Source: Ligilactobacillus salitolerans (GTDB lineage: Bacteria; Bacillota; Bacilli; Lactobacillales; Lactobacillaceae). From it: a stretch of DNA of 64,000 nt. The notes below the pieces were generated by a model. That model ran no database searches. It had not been told where the DNA came from and worked only from the letters and a program-made list of their open reading frames with translations. Positions 42,018 through 50,341 of the stretch are shown here, one piece after another; the first letter of the stretch is position 1; each line of letters opens with the position of its first letter. The stretch lies in contig NZ_BFFP01000007.1 of assembly GCF_003864415.1 (NCBI RefSeq), positions 1 to 64,000 on the forward strand. Direction: 5' to 3'. A program made the position numbers and the translations under genes.

Positions 42018-42515
42018 ATGGCGATGGATGCGAAAAAAGCTTTGGGTGCCGGGATCGCTGCCGGGTTGATCTCGGGGTTAGTCAAGTTAGGTTGGGAGAA
42101 TGTGCTGCCGCCTCGGACTGCAGACCGTGACGCGGAAAACCCGCCGTACAAAACAATGAAGCTGCTGGGTGTTCCAGACAAATTGATCCACCAGAAATAT
42201 CATTTTTCAGGGCACGAAATTGAATGGCCAGGATTTATCATTCATTTTGGCTTCTCAGCTTCATTTGCAGCTTTATATGAATTGCTGCGGCATAAATATC
42301 CGGCGATCGCCAAGGATCACGGGACCTTGTACGGGATCGGGGTCTGGGCAGCTTTCCACTTAGGTGTCATGCCTGCGCTGAATGTTGTGCCTTCTGCCAA
42401 AGATCAGCCTAAAGACGAGCATGTTTCAGAATTATTGGGGCATATGGTCTGGATGTGGACCAATGATTTGGTCGGCAAAAAAATTTATGCTGAATTAACA
42501 AATAAAAAAGATTAG
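42018..42515 (+). CDS. YagU-like (DUF1440) membrane protein
   Basis: 165 residues with three or four weakly hydrophobic segments: AGIAAGLISGLVKLGWE with VLPPRTADRDAENPP after it, FIIHFGFSASFAALYELL, YGIGVWAAFHLGVMPAL, and HMVWMWTNDLVGKKIY at the end. These blocks are the DUF1440/YagU signatures. YagU of E. coli is tied to acid resistance; here the role is inferred only. GGGGAGG site in front; a terminator follows and then a long repeat region. Confidence 0.75.
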   Translation: MAMDAKKALGAGIAAGLISGLVKLGWENVLPPRTADRDAENPPYKTMKLLGVPDKLIHQKYHFSGHEIEWPGFIIHFGFSASFAALYELLRHKYPAIAKDHGTLYGIGVWAAFHLGVMPALNVVPSAKDQPKDEHVSELLGHMVWMWTNDLVGKKIYAELTNKKD

Positions 42516-42541
42516 GCAAAGTTCTTGCCACAGTAAAGTAA

Positions 42542-42576
42542 GGTCCGGGAATTTTAGCTGGTTCCCGGATCTTTTG
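42542..42576 (+). terminator. Terminator of the YagU-like gene
   Basis: GGTCCGGGAA pairs with TTCCCGGATC around TTTTAGCTGG and is followed by TTTT. Confidence 0.7.
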
Positions 42577-42662
42577 GGTAAAAAATGGACGGGACAAAGG
42601 CAACCTATGTTTTGTAGTCGAGCTGCGCATGGCAGAGTATGAAAGAGGTGAACGGCTCTGCC

Positions 42663-42990
42663 GTTACTTCAAGAAAGTTATGTCCGAGCTCGCCAGCTCG
42701 GCCGTTACTTTGAGAAACTTATGTCCGAGCTCGCCAGCTCGGCCGTTACTTTGGGAAACTTATGTCCGAGCTCGCCAGGTCGGCCGTTACTTTGAGAAAG
42801 TTATGTCCGAGCTCGCCGGCTCGGCCGTTACTTTGAGAAACTTATGTCCGAGCTCGCCAGCTCGGCCGTTACTTTGAGAAACTTATGTCCGAGCTCGCCA
42901 GCTCGGCCGTTACTTTGAGAAACTTATGTCCGAGATAGCTGGCTCTGCCGCTACTTTGGGAAACTTGAGTCAGAAGCAGGCTCAATGTCA
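42663..42990 (+). repeat. Array of eight 41-bp tandem units
   Basis: Units start GTTACTTTGAGAAACTTATG at 42663, 42704, 42745, 42786, 42827, 42868, 42909 and 42950 (last one diverged). Each contains the palindrome CCGAGCT-CGCC-AGCTCGG. A truncated 125-nt element lies in front (from about 42613), and another right-half fragment lies at 43019-43040. The array is the inverted relative of that at 52220-52640. Open frames here are artefacts. Confidence 0.88.
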
Positions 42991-43042
42991 CTAAAAAATC
43001 CAAAAGCAGCTAATTTTTTAGCTCACTTGCTTCGCTCTGTGT

Positions 43043-43538
43043 TGTAGTTGAGCTCCGCAGCGCAAGAGATTCCGCCTATCCAACTCCAGGCTCATGGTGC
43101 AAAGCGCGCACCATGAGTCTGGAGTCCGATAGTGCTCATCTCTTAAACGCGCTGCGTCGCTCTGTTTTGTAGTCGAGCTCCAGCAAGCAGAAAGCTGCGT
43201 CTAGCTAACTTCGTCATCATAGTACAAATCTCGCACTATGGTGCCAAAGTCTGCTAGTGCTCACTTTCTCCCGCTTGCTTCCGCTCTGTTTTGTAATCGA
43301 GCTTCGTGAGGCAGAAGATTGCGCCTAACCAACTTCAGTCAATAATGCTGGAAAACGCATCATTGACTGAAGTCCGTTAGTGCTTGTCTTCTGGGCGCCT
43401 CGCTTCCGCTCTGTTTAGTAGTCGAGCTCCGCGAAACAGAAAGCTGCGCTTATCCAACTTCAGGCAATTATTGCCAAGACCGCAATACTTGCCTAAAGTC
43501 CGATAATGCTCACTTTCTCCCGTTTCGCTTCGCTCTGT
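43043..43538 (+). repeat. Four tandem copies of a ~125-nt long-hairpin element
   Basis: Copies are set by AGTCGAGCT-like starts at 43046, 43171, 43295 and 43420 and each ends GCTCTGT plus T. Each copy folds into one long interrupted hairpin. Basal arms differ between copies but pair within each, for example GCAGCGC/GCGCTGC, GCAAGC/GCTTGC, GAGGC/GCCTC and GCGAAAC/GTTTCGC. Apical arms do the same (ATGGTGC/GCACCAT in the first). Bulge-like bases such as CAGA, CGCC-TA, CAACT and AGTCCG stay constant. The last copy ends 19 bases before the start codon of the symporter gene. Confidence 0.8.
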
Positions 43539-43556
43539 TTTTTCTTGGAGGTTAAT

Positions 43557-44867
43557 ATGAAAAATCCTAAATATGAGACCGGGTGGGTCGAGCGGATCAG
43601 TTATGGCTTGAGCGACGCCGCCGATAACCTGATCTTCCAAATGATGAGTTCTTACCTGTTATTTTTTTATACTGATGTTTATGGTTTGAAAGCCGTTGAT
43701 GTCGGCATCCTTTTTGCCATCGCTCGTGCTGCCGATGTCATCGAAAGTGTCGTTTTAGGTTTGATGATCGATCGGACTCACTCTAAATATGGCAAAAGTC
43801 GGCCTTTCTTCCTCTGGTATGCCTTGCCTTACGTCCTTGTTGCCATCTTGACCTTTGTGACCCCTGATTTTTCCGGCGGGGGCAAACTGCTCTGGGCTTA
43901 CGTTACATACCTAGGCCTTGGTTTTCTCTATACTGCCGTTAATCTGCCCGTCACTTCGATTTTGCCGACTATGACTAAAAACGACCGTGAAATCACGATC
44001 CTGGGTGTTATCCGTCAGTTCTTCGGCAGCTTCGTGCAAGTGATCGTTGCGACCTTTACTATTCCGTTGGTCAAATTGATCGGTCAAGGCAACCAGCAAA
44101 AAGGTTTTCTAGGGACCGTGATCATCTTCGGCTTGATCTCGCTGGTTTTGATCGTCAATACTTTCGTTCAGGTGCGCGAACGGCACACGGATCAAAACAA
44201 GACCCATCAGCCGTTGAAAAAAGTCTGGGACATGCTGCGCCACAATAAACCATGGATCTATTTGTCGATCGTTGTCTTCTTATATTGGCTTTCGACTGCA
44301 ATCAAAAACCAGACTACCATCTATTATTTCAAATATGTTTACAATAACGATAACCTGGTTTCGACCGCGAATAGTTTCACGCTGGCTTCCGTGATCGGTG
44401 TGCTGTTGATCCTGCGTTTCACGCAAGTTCGCAGTAAAAAAGCCACCATGGCTCATGGGATCGAGATCGAATTAGTTGGGCAAATGATTATTGGTTTGGG
44501 TGCTTATACCAAGCTGCTCCCGCTGACTTTTGCGGGGATCTTGGTCAACTCGATCGGAAACGGGATCGTGATCGGCCTAGTTTCGATCATGATCGCCGAT
44601 ACGATCGCGTATGGCACATCAATGGGGATCCAAGCTGAAGGACTGCTCGCTTCGACTAGTGATTGGGGTGTGAACCTTGGCTTAGGGCTCGGCGGTCTGA
44701 TTACCGCGATGATGTTCAATGCTTCGGGCTATGTTGCTAATCAAGCGCAAAATGCCGCTACGATCCGAATGATCGATTTGAACTTCGTCTGGATCCCAAT
44801 GGTGATCTACGTTGTGATGTACCTGGTCTTGCGTTTGTATGATGAGACCCTGATCCAGCAGAGTTAA
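43557..44867 (+). CDS. GPH-family (glycoside-pentoside-hexuronide) cation symporter
   Basis: 436 residues with twelve membrane segments. WVERISYGLSDAADNLIFQM at the N-terminus and the cytoplasmic LMIDRTHSKYGKSRPFFLW loop after helix 3 are the family signatures. It imports a glycoside or related compound with a cation. ATG 43557 has TTGGAGG six bases ahead; upstream in-frame codons lie in the structured repeat. It shares a transcript with the Cys-nucleophile hydrolase 35 bp downstream, so the imported compound may be the amide that enzyme cleaves (inference). Confidence 0.85.
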   Translation: MKNPKYETGWVERISYGLSDAADNLIFQMMSSYLLFFYTDVYGLKAVDVGILFAIARAADVIESVVLGLMIDRTHSKYGKSRPFFLWYALPYVLVAILTFVTPDFSGGGKLLWAYVTYLGLGFLYTAVNLPVTSILPTMTKNDREITILGVIRQFFGSFVQVIVATFTIPLVKLIGQGNQQKGFLGTVIIFGLISLVLIVNTFVQVRERHTDQNKTHQPLKKVWDMLRHNKPWIYLSIVVFLYWLSTAIKNQTTIYYFKYVYNNDNLVSTANSFTLASVIGVLLILRFTQVRSKKATMAHGIEIELVGQMIIGLGAYTKLLPLTFAGILVNSIGNGIVIGLVSIMIADTIAYGTSMGIQAEGLLASTSDWGVNLGLGLGGLITAMMFNASGYVANQAQNAATIRMIDLNFVWIPMVIYVVMYLVLRLYDETLIQQS

Positions 44868-44902
44868 GCTCTCGCATATACTGGTTGAAAAGGAGCACGG
44901 TT

Positions 44903-45883
44903 ATGTGTACAAGTATTTTACAGGTCGCACAAGACGGTACGCACCTGTTTTCGCGCACGATGGACTGGCATGAATTGGAAAATGAGCCGGTTTTTTCACC
45001 GCGTAATTATGCGTGGCGAGAAGATTTTGACGGACGGACTCTGGTCAACAAATACGCGATCATTGGTGTCGGCCGTCAAAAGGAACAGAGTATTGATATG
45101 AGCGATGGTGTCAATGAATGGGGACTCAGCGTGCAGAAACTGACCTTCCGCAATGGCACCAATCTTTATGACGACCCGCAGCCTGAAGCAGAACAGCTGG
45201 CGCCGTTTGAGATCCCTTTTTATTTGATGGGCAACTTTAAGTCGGTAGCGGAGATCATTGAACATCTGCCCGAGATCAGACTGATGAGCGGTAAAAACGC
45301 CACAGTGCACTACGGCTATCCTGAATTGCATTATGCCGCGACTGATCCCAGCGGTCGGATCGTGATCATCGAACCAACCGTCCAGCCGATGAATGTGATC
45401 GATAATCCGATCGGCGTGGTCACCAATGCCTATGATTTTTCGCGCCAAGTCAACCAGCTCAAAGATTACCTGGAATTTTCACCGGAATTAGTGCATAAAT
45501 CTGCTGCTGGGATCCAGCCGAAGATCAGTACAGGGAGTTTTGCAGGCAAAAAGGTCCCTAGTTCTGCCTATACTCCGACTGGCCGTTTTATTCGGGCCGC
45601 TTACTATAAAGAACGGACTGACCAGCCGCTCAATGAAGAAGAAGCCGTGATCAGCAGCTGGCATTTATTGAATAGTGTGACGGTGCCCAAGCTCAGAAAG
45701 TTTCAGCAGAACTATTCTGTTTATCGCTCTGCTGTTGCCCTTGAATCACGAACCTGTTACTTTGAACCCTACGATCGCTTGGGACTGACCAAATACCAGT
45801 TGACCGATGAGATGCTCGAATGGGAGAAGCCGCGGTTCTTCGATAGCGACAACCGGTTAAACGTTCGTGCCGGAGTTATTTAG
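44903..45883 (+). CDS. Choloylglycine hydrolase/penicillin V acylase family Ntn-hydrolase
   Basis: 326 residues. ATG 44903 is preceded by AAGGAG seven bases earlier and gives MCTSILQ, so removal of Met exposes the nucleophile Cys2. SRTMDWH holds Arg17-type and Asp residues of the active site; NEWGLSVQKLTF, VVTNAYDFSRQ with the conserved Asn, and the C-terminal Arg of YRSAVALESRTCYFEPYD follow. The family splits bile-salt amides or penicillin V. Which applies cannot be told: the substrate loops look neither clearly bile-salt-hydrolase nor acylase type. Next to the GPH symporter; terminator follows. Confidence 0.85.
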   Translation: MCTSILQVAQDGTHLFSRTMDWHELENEPVFSPRNYAWREDFDGRTLVNKYAIIGVGRQKEQSIDMSDGVNEWGLSVQKLTFRNGTNLYDDPQPEAEQLAPFEIPFYLMGNFKSVAEIIEHLPEIRLMSGKNATVHYGYPELHYAATDPSGRIVIIEPTVQPMNVIDNPIGVVTNAYDFSRQVNQLKDYLEFSPELVHKSAAGIQPKISTGSFAGKKVPSSAYTPTGRFIRAAYYKERTDQPLNEEEAVISSWHLLNSVTVPKLRKFQQNYSVYRSAVALESRTCYFEPYDRLGLTKYQLTDEMLEWEKPRFFDSDNRLNVRAGVI

Positions 45884-45944
45884 CAGCTGCCTTCCTTGGC
45901 GGGGCCAGTTTGTGACATAAAGCCGTTAACTGTCCATTTGACCA

Positions 45945-45985
45945 TTTTGTTTAGCAGGCAAAAGTGCCTGTTGAACAAATTTTTT
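45945..45985 (+). terminator. Terminator before the cyd operon
   Basis: TTTGTTTAGCAGGCA pairs with TGCCTGTTGAACAAA around AAAG, with two mismatched positions at TAG/TGA, and six T follow. Confidence 0.7.
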
Positions 45986-46062
45986 CGAGCAGATTGCTTG
46001 AAAATAGCGGGTTGAATGGGCTTTTTTGTTGGGCAAACGTCTTGCACAATATTAAATTACTT

Positions 46063-46097
46063 AACCAATTGGTTTTTGCCCTTGTTCGGTGTATAGT
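46063..46097 (+). promoter_or_regulatory. cydABDC promoter with a palindromic operator candidate
   Basis: TTGGTT (46069) and TATAGT (46092) are 17 bases apart, about 45 bp before cydA. The perfect palindrome AACCAATTGGTT (46063-46074) covers the -35 element, where a repressor would block transcription. It does not match the Rex box I know of. Confidence 0.45.
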
Positions 46098-46142
46098 AAA
46101 TATGGATATTTTAAAATTTTTTTAACAAAGGAGGGGCTGCGA

Positions 46143-47558
46143 ATGAACATTCTGGATCTAGCGCGCTTTCAATTTGGAATGACAACGATCTTCCACTTTT
46201 TCTTCGTTCCGTTTTCGATCGGGACTGGTTTAGTAGTTGCAATTATGGAAACCATGTGGGTTCGGACTAAAGATCGGCTGTATCTGCGGATGACTAAGTT
46301 CTGGGGTAATATTTTCCTGCTTAGTTTTGCGGTGGGCGTTGTTACCGGGATCATTCAAGAGTTCCAGTTTGGAATGAACTGGTCGGATTATTCACGTTTT
46401 ATGGGAGATATTTTTGGTGCGCCATTGGCCATCGAAGCTTTACTTGCTTTCTTTATGGAGTCGACTTTCTTGGGGTTGTGGATCTTTACTTGGAAGATGG
46501 TCAAGCCTTGGCTGCATAACCTCTTTATGTGGCTGGTGACTGCTGCTTCGATGCTGTCGGCTTTTTGGATCATTACGGCCAATGCTTTCATGCAGCATCC
46601 AACCGGTTACGCGATCAAAAATGGGCGGGCAGTCATGACCAGTTTTCCTAAGCTGATCGCCAATACCCAGGCCTGGTATGAATTCTCTCACGTTATCGCA
46701 GGTGCGATCGCGATGGGCGGTTTCTTGATCGCGGGGATGGCAGCTTTTAAATTACTTAACAAGCAATTAAAGGAAAAGGACTTTTTCAAACGCTCCTTGA
46801 AGTTGGGCTTAGTTGTTGGTTTAGTCGGTTCGATCGCGGTCTTTGCCGCTGGCGACCGCCAGATGTCGGCCTTGATCAAAGACCAGCCGATGAAATTTGC
46901 CGCAACTGAAGGCGAGTTTAAAAACTCCCCAGACCCGGCTCCGTGGAAATTGATCGATGTCATCGACCCAGTGACCCACGAAGAGAAGTTTACGATCGAG
47001 ATCCCGTACATGCTCAGTCTGCTGTCTTTCCATAAACCTTATGGTTCGATCGAAGGCATGGACTCAGTCAATAAAAAGCTGCAAGCTAAGTATGGGGATC
47101 AAAACAATTATTACCCGCCAATCAATACCCTGTTCTTGAGTTTCCATTTGATGGCACTCTTTGGTATGGCAATGCTTGGTGTGGCGGTCTTGGGCTTGTT
47201 CTTTGCCCGCAAAAAGAGCCAACTGCTTTTTAGGCAAAAATGGATGCTTTGGATCGTAGGTCTCTTTACTTTTGTACCTTTTATTACCAACACGACCGGT
47301 TGGCTGGTCACTGAATTAGGACGTTATCCGTGGACTGTTTATGGGCTCTTTACGATCAAGCAGAGTGTCTCGCCAAACGTTTCGGTTGGTTCACTGCTGA
47401 CCTCTAACATTATTTACTTCCTGCTGTTCACCTTCTTGGCGATCGTGATGGTAAGTTTGGTCGTTAAGGAGCTCAAGAAGGGGCCTGATGCTGATGAAGA
47501 GTCGACCTTAAGTTCTGAACAAGAAGTAGATCCTTTCAATAAGGAGGCGTTTGAATAA
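46143..47558 (+). CDS. cydA: Cytochrome bd quinol oxidase subunit I
   Basis: 471 residues with nine membrane helices. The start ILDLARFQFGMTTIFHFFFV holds the haem b595 His; the quinol-binding Q-loop has GDRQMSALIKDQPMKFAATE near 240, short as usual in Gram-positives; GRYPWTVYGLF near 400 is the conserved helix VIII-IX block. It oxidises menaquinol and reduces oxygen at haem d. ATG 46143 follows AAAGGAGGGG; an upstream in-frame ATG lacks a site. First gene of a four-gene operon, stop overlapping the cydB start. Confidence 0.95.
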   Translation: MNILDLARFQFGMTTIFHFFFVPFSIGTGLVVAIMETMWVRTKDRLYLRMTKFWGNIFLLSFAVGVVTGIIQEFQFGMNWSDYSRFMGDIFGAPLAIEALLAFFMESTFLGLWIFTWKMVKPWLHNLFMWLVTAASMLSAFWIITANAFMQHPTGYAIKNGRAVMTSFPKLIANTQAWYEFSHVIAGAIAMGGFLIAGMAAFKLLNKQLKEKDFFKRSLKLGLVVGLVGSIAVFAAGDRQMSALIKDQPMKFAATEGEFKNSPDPAPWKLIDVIDPVTHEEKFTIEIPYMLSLLSFHKPYGSIEGMDSVNKKLQAKYGDQNNYYPPINTLFLSFHLMALFGMAMLGVAVLGLFFARKKSQLLFRQKWMLWIVGLFTFVPFITNTTGWLVTELGRYPWTVYGLFTIKQSVSPNVSVGSLLTSNIIYFLLFTFLAIVMVSLVVKELKKGPDADEESTLSSEQEVDPFNKEAFE

Positions 47559-48583
47559 TGTCGACATTACAATTGATCTGGTTTATTATTATCGGCGTTT
47601 TATTCGCGGGCTTCTTTTTCTTGGAAGGCTTCGATTTTGGGGTCGGAATGTCAGTTTTGACCCTGGCTAAAGATGAAGATGAACGCGACCAAGTGATCGC
47701 TACGATCGGACCGGTGTGGGACGGGAATGAAGTTTGGCTGATCACAGCCGGCGGAGCAATGTTTGCTTCTTTCCCATACTGGTACTCATCTTTATTTTCC
47801 GGCTACTATTTAGTTTTGTTTATCATTTTGTTCGGCTTGATCATCCGGGGTGTTTCGTTTGAATTCCGGGGCAAGACATCTCCTGAAAAGAAGAATATTT
47901 GGAACTGGACCTTAGGTGTCGGCAGTTTCTTAGTTCCGTTCATGTTTGGGATCATGTTCATCAGCTTGGTTCAAGGTGTCCCAATGGATGCTCATGGTAA
48001 TGTCTGGGCCGGCTTCACCGATTATGTCAACCTCTTTTCTGTGGTTGGCGGTGTTGCCTTGACCTTACTCGCCTACCTGCACGGCTTAAACTATATTGGT
48101 CTGAAGACTGAATGGCCATTGCGTGGACGGGTGAAAAAATATGCCGAGATCTTGTATCCGGTTTTGTACGTCGGCTTAGTGGTTTTTGCGGTCCTCTTAT
48201 ACTTTAAGACAGACTTCTTTGAACGCCATTTTGCCGCAACGTTGAGCCTTTTGGTCGTGATCGTCTTGTTGTCGGTCAGTGCCCACATTTCAGTGATCAA
48301 GAACAATGAAGGCTGGGCCTTTGCTGCGAGCGGCTTGACGCTTGTTAGTTTGGTGGCTTTATTGTTCCAAGGGCTCTTCCCGCGTTTGATGATCTCATCG
48401 ACTAAAGCCGCTAATGACTTGCTGATCACTAATTCGTCGTCATCGCCGTATACTTTGAAGGTCATGACGATCGTGGTCTGCACCTTCTTGCCGTTAGTTC
48501 TGCTGTATATTGGCTGGACTTACTATATCTTCAGAAAACGTGTGACTGGCAAAAAGATCAAGCATGAAGGCAGCGGTTATTAA
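47558..48583 (+). CDS. cydB: Cytochrome bd quinol oxidase subunit II
   Basis: 341 residues with eight to nine membrane segments. Starts MSTLQLIWFIIIGVLFAGFF, then FLEGFDFGVGM near 24, IGPVWDGNEVWLITAGGAMF near 47, and FPYWYSSLFSGYYLVLF, all CydB signatures. Forms the bd oxidase with CydA in the cytoplasmic membrane. AAGGAGG nine bases before the ATG, inside the end of cydA; the two genes overlap by one base, so translation is coupled. Confidence 0.95.
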   Translation: MSTLQLIWFIIIGVLFAGFFFLEGFDFGVGMSVLTLAKDEDERDQVIATIGPVWDGNEVWLITAGGAMFASFPYWYSSLFSGYYLVLFIILFGLIIRGVSFEFRGKTSPEKKNIWNWTLGVGSFLVPFMFGIMFISLVQGVPMDAHGNVWAGFTDYVNLFSVVGGVALTLLAYLHGLNYIGLKTEWPLRGRVKKYAEILYPVLYVGLVVFAVLLYFKTDFFERHFAATLSLLVVIVLLSVSAHISVIKNNEGWAFAASGLTLVSLVALLFQGLFPRLMISSTKAANDLLITNSSSSPYTLKVMTIVVCTFLPLVLLYIGWTYYIFRKRVTGKKIKHEGSGY

Positions 48584-48628
48584 GCTTTAAGAGTTATAGA
48601 ATTTAAAAAGACGGTGAAATAATAAATA

Positions 48629-50341
48629 ATGTTAGATAAAAAGATAATGGAACTCCCCGGTGCAAAGAAGATCATGTCCTTGTTAATGCTGTTGACTCTG
48701 CTCCAGGCTGGCGCGATCGTTGGTCAGACGATCACCATCTCGCATGCAATCGTCGGTTTATGGAACGGGGCTCCATTGTCTGCGCAAATTGCGTGGCTCG
48801 TATGGTTTATACTCCTATACGGGCTGCGCCATTTGTGTATATACATAAAACAACAGCGTTTGGATGTTTTTGCCAGCACGCAGTCACAAAAACTGCGCAA
48901 CCAACTCCTCTCCAAGATCTTTCGGGTCGGCCCTGAGATTACGCAAAAAGAGGGGACGGGGAACGTCACTACGATGGCTCTGGAAGGGATCGACCAAGTC
49001 GAAGATTATTTGAGCTTGAGTCTTTCCAAAATGATCAATATGGCCTTGATCCCCTTTGTGATCTTGGCAGCGATCGCTTACTACGATTGGCGTGCCGCCG
49101 CATTTCTCTTGGTGATCTTACCAGTTGATGTCATTTTTATGATCATCCTGGGTTATGCCGCGCAAGACAAGGCAGACAAGCAGTATGCTTCTTACCAAGT
49201 CTTAGCCAACCACTTCGTTGATTCCTTGCGGGGAATTTCGACTTTGAAATATTTTGGTTTGAGCAAAAAGTACGGCAACAGCATTTTTAAGACGAGCGAG
49301 CGCTTTAGGAAAGCCACGATCTCTACCCTAAAAATTGCGATCCTGTCGACTTTTGCGCTAGACTTTTTTACCACCTTGTCGATCGCGGTCGTCGCGGTCT
49401 TCTTGGGCTTGCACCTGATCTCCGGCAGCATGCATTTACTGCCTTCTTTGATCATCTTGACGCTCAGCCCGGAATACTTCCTGCCGATCAGGGATTTTTC
49501 CAATGATTACCACGCGACTTTAAACGGTAAGCGGGCTTTTAGCGCGATCAACGAAATTTTGGCTTTCGATGAAAATTTGCCCGCAGAAAAAAGGCTTCCT
49601 GCCTGGAGTGCTGCTAGTCATCTGAAGGTTGACGAAATGGAACATTCCTACAGCACTTCGAGTCAAACTAACCAATTTTCCTTTGAACTTTCCGGCTTTC
49701 AAAAGGTGGGTGTGATCGGACTGAGCGGGTCCGGCAAGTCGACTCTGATCAACTTGTTGAGTGGATTTATCCAGCCGCACAAAGCGCAGATCAGCTATGA
49801 CGACGTTGAATTGACCTCTTTTAAGCAGCCTGACTGGCAAAAACAGGTCATCTATATTCCGCAGGACCCGTATATTTTTCACGCTAGTTTACGCGAGAAT
49901 ATCTGTTTTTACTCCCGTGACGCAAGTACTGCTCAGGTCAATGAGGCAGTCAGCGTGGTAGGGTTGACGGATCTTGTTGCTAGTCTGCCTGAGGGGCTAG
50001 AGACTGTGATCGGTGAAGGTGCTCGTTCATTGAGCGGCGGGCAGGCCCAGCGGATCGCTCTGGCACGTGCGTTTCTAGATCAGTCGCGCAAGATCATTTT
50101 GTTTGATGAACCGACGGCGCATTTGGATATTGAGACCGAAGTTGAATTGAAGGAAAAAATGCTCCCGTTAATGGAAGGGCGCCTGGTGATCTTTGCCACG
50201 CACCGTTTGCACTGGCTAAATCAGATGGACCAGGTCTTGGTCTTAGACCACGGGCATGTGGTTGAAGCGGGGAGCCCGGATGAATTAAAGCACAAGCAGG
50301 GGGCTTTAGCTAAACTGCAACAAGCGATGGGGAGGATCTAA
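48629..50341 (+). CDS. cydD: Thiol reductant ABC exporter subunit CydD
   Basis: 570 residues: six-helix membrane domain (about 15-300) and an ATPase domain with Walker A GVIGLSGSGKSTLINLLSG near 362, signature SLSGGQAQRIALARAF near 470 and Walker B KIILFDEPTAHLD. With CydC it exports glutathione/cysteine or binds haem and is needed to assemble cytochrome bd. It follows cydB by 45 bp with only a weak GGTGA ribosome site and is followed by cydC without a gap. Confidence 0.9.
   Translation: MLDKKIMELPGAKKIMSLLMLLTLLQAGAIVGQTITISHAIVGLWNGAPLSAQIAWLVWFILLYGLRHLCIYIKQQRLDVFASTQSQKLRNQLLSKIFRVGPEITQKEGTGNVTTMALEGIDQVEDYLSLSLSKMINMALIPFVILAAIAYYDWRAAAFLLVILPVDVIFMIILGYAAQDKADKQYASYQVLANHFVDSLRGISTLKYFGLSKKYGNSIFKTSERFRKATISTLKIAILSTFALDFFTTLSIAVVAVFLGLHLISGSMHLLPSLIILTLSPEYFLPIRDFSNDYHATLNGKRAFSAINEILAFDENLPAEKRLPAWSAASHLKVDEMEHSYSTSSQTNQFSFELSGFQKVGVIGLSGSGKSTLINLLSGFIQPHKAQISYDDVELTSFKQPDWQKQVIYIPQDPYIFHASLRENICFYSRDASTAQVNEAVSVVGLTDLVASLPEGLETVIGEGARSLSGGQAQRIALARAFLDQSRKIILFDEPTAHLDIETEVELKEKMLPLMEGRLVIFATHRLHWLNQMDQVLVLDHGHVVEAGSPDELKHKQGALAKLQQAMGRI

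Noticed and set aside
42629-42990. Array resembling a CRISPR
   Set aside because: Units follow one another directly with a constant 41-bp period and no unique spacers; no cas gene is in the window. The same holds for the arrays at 32631, 52220 and 60171.
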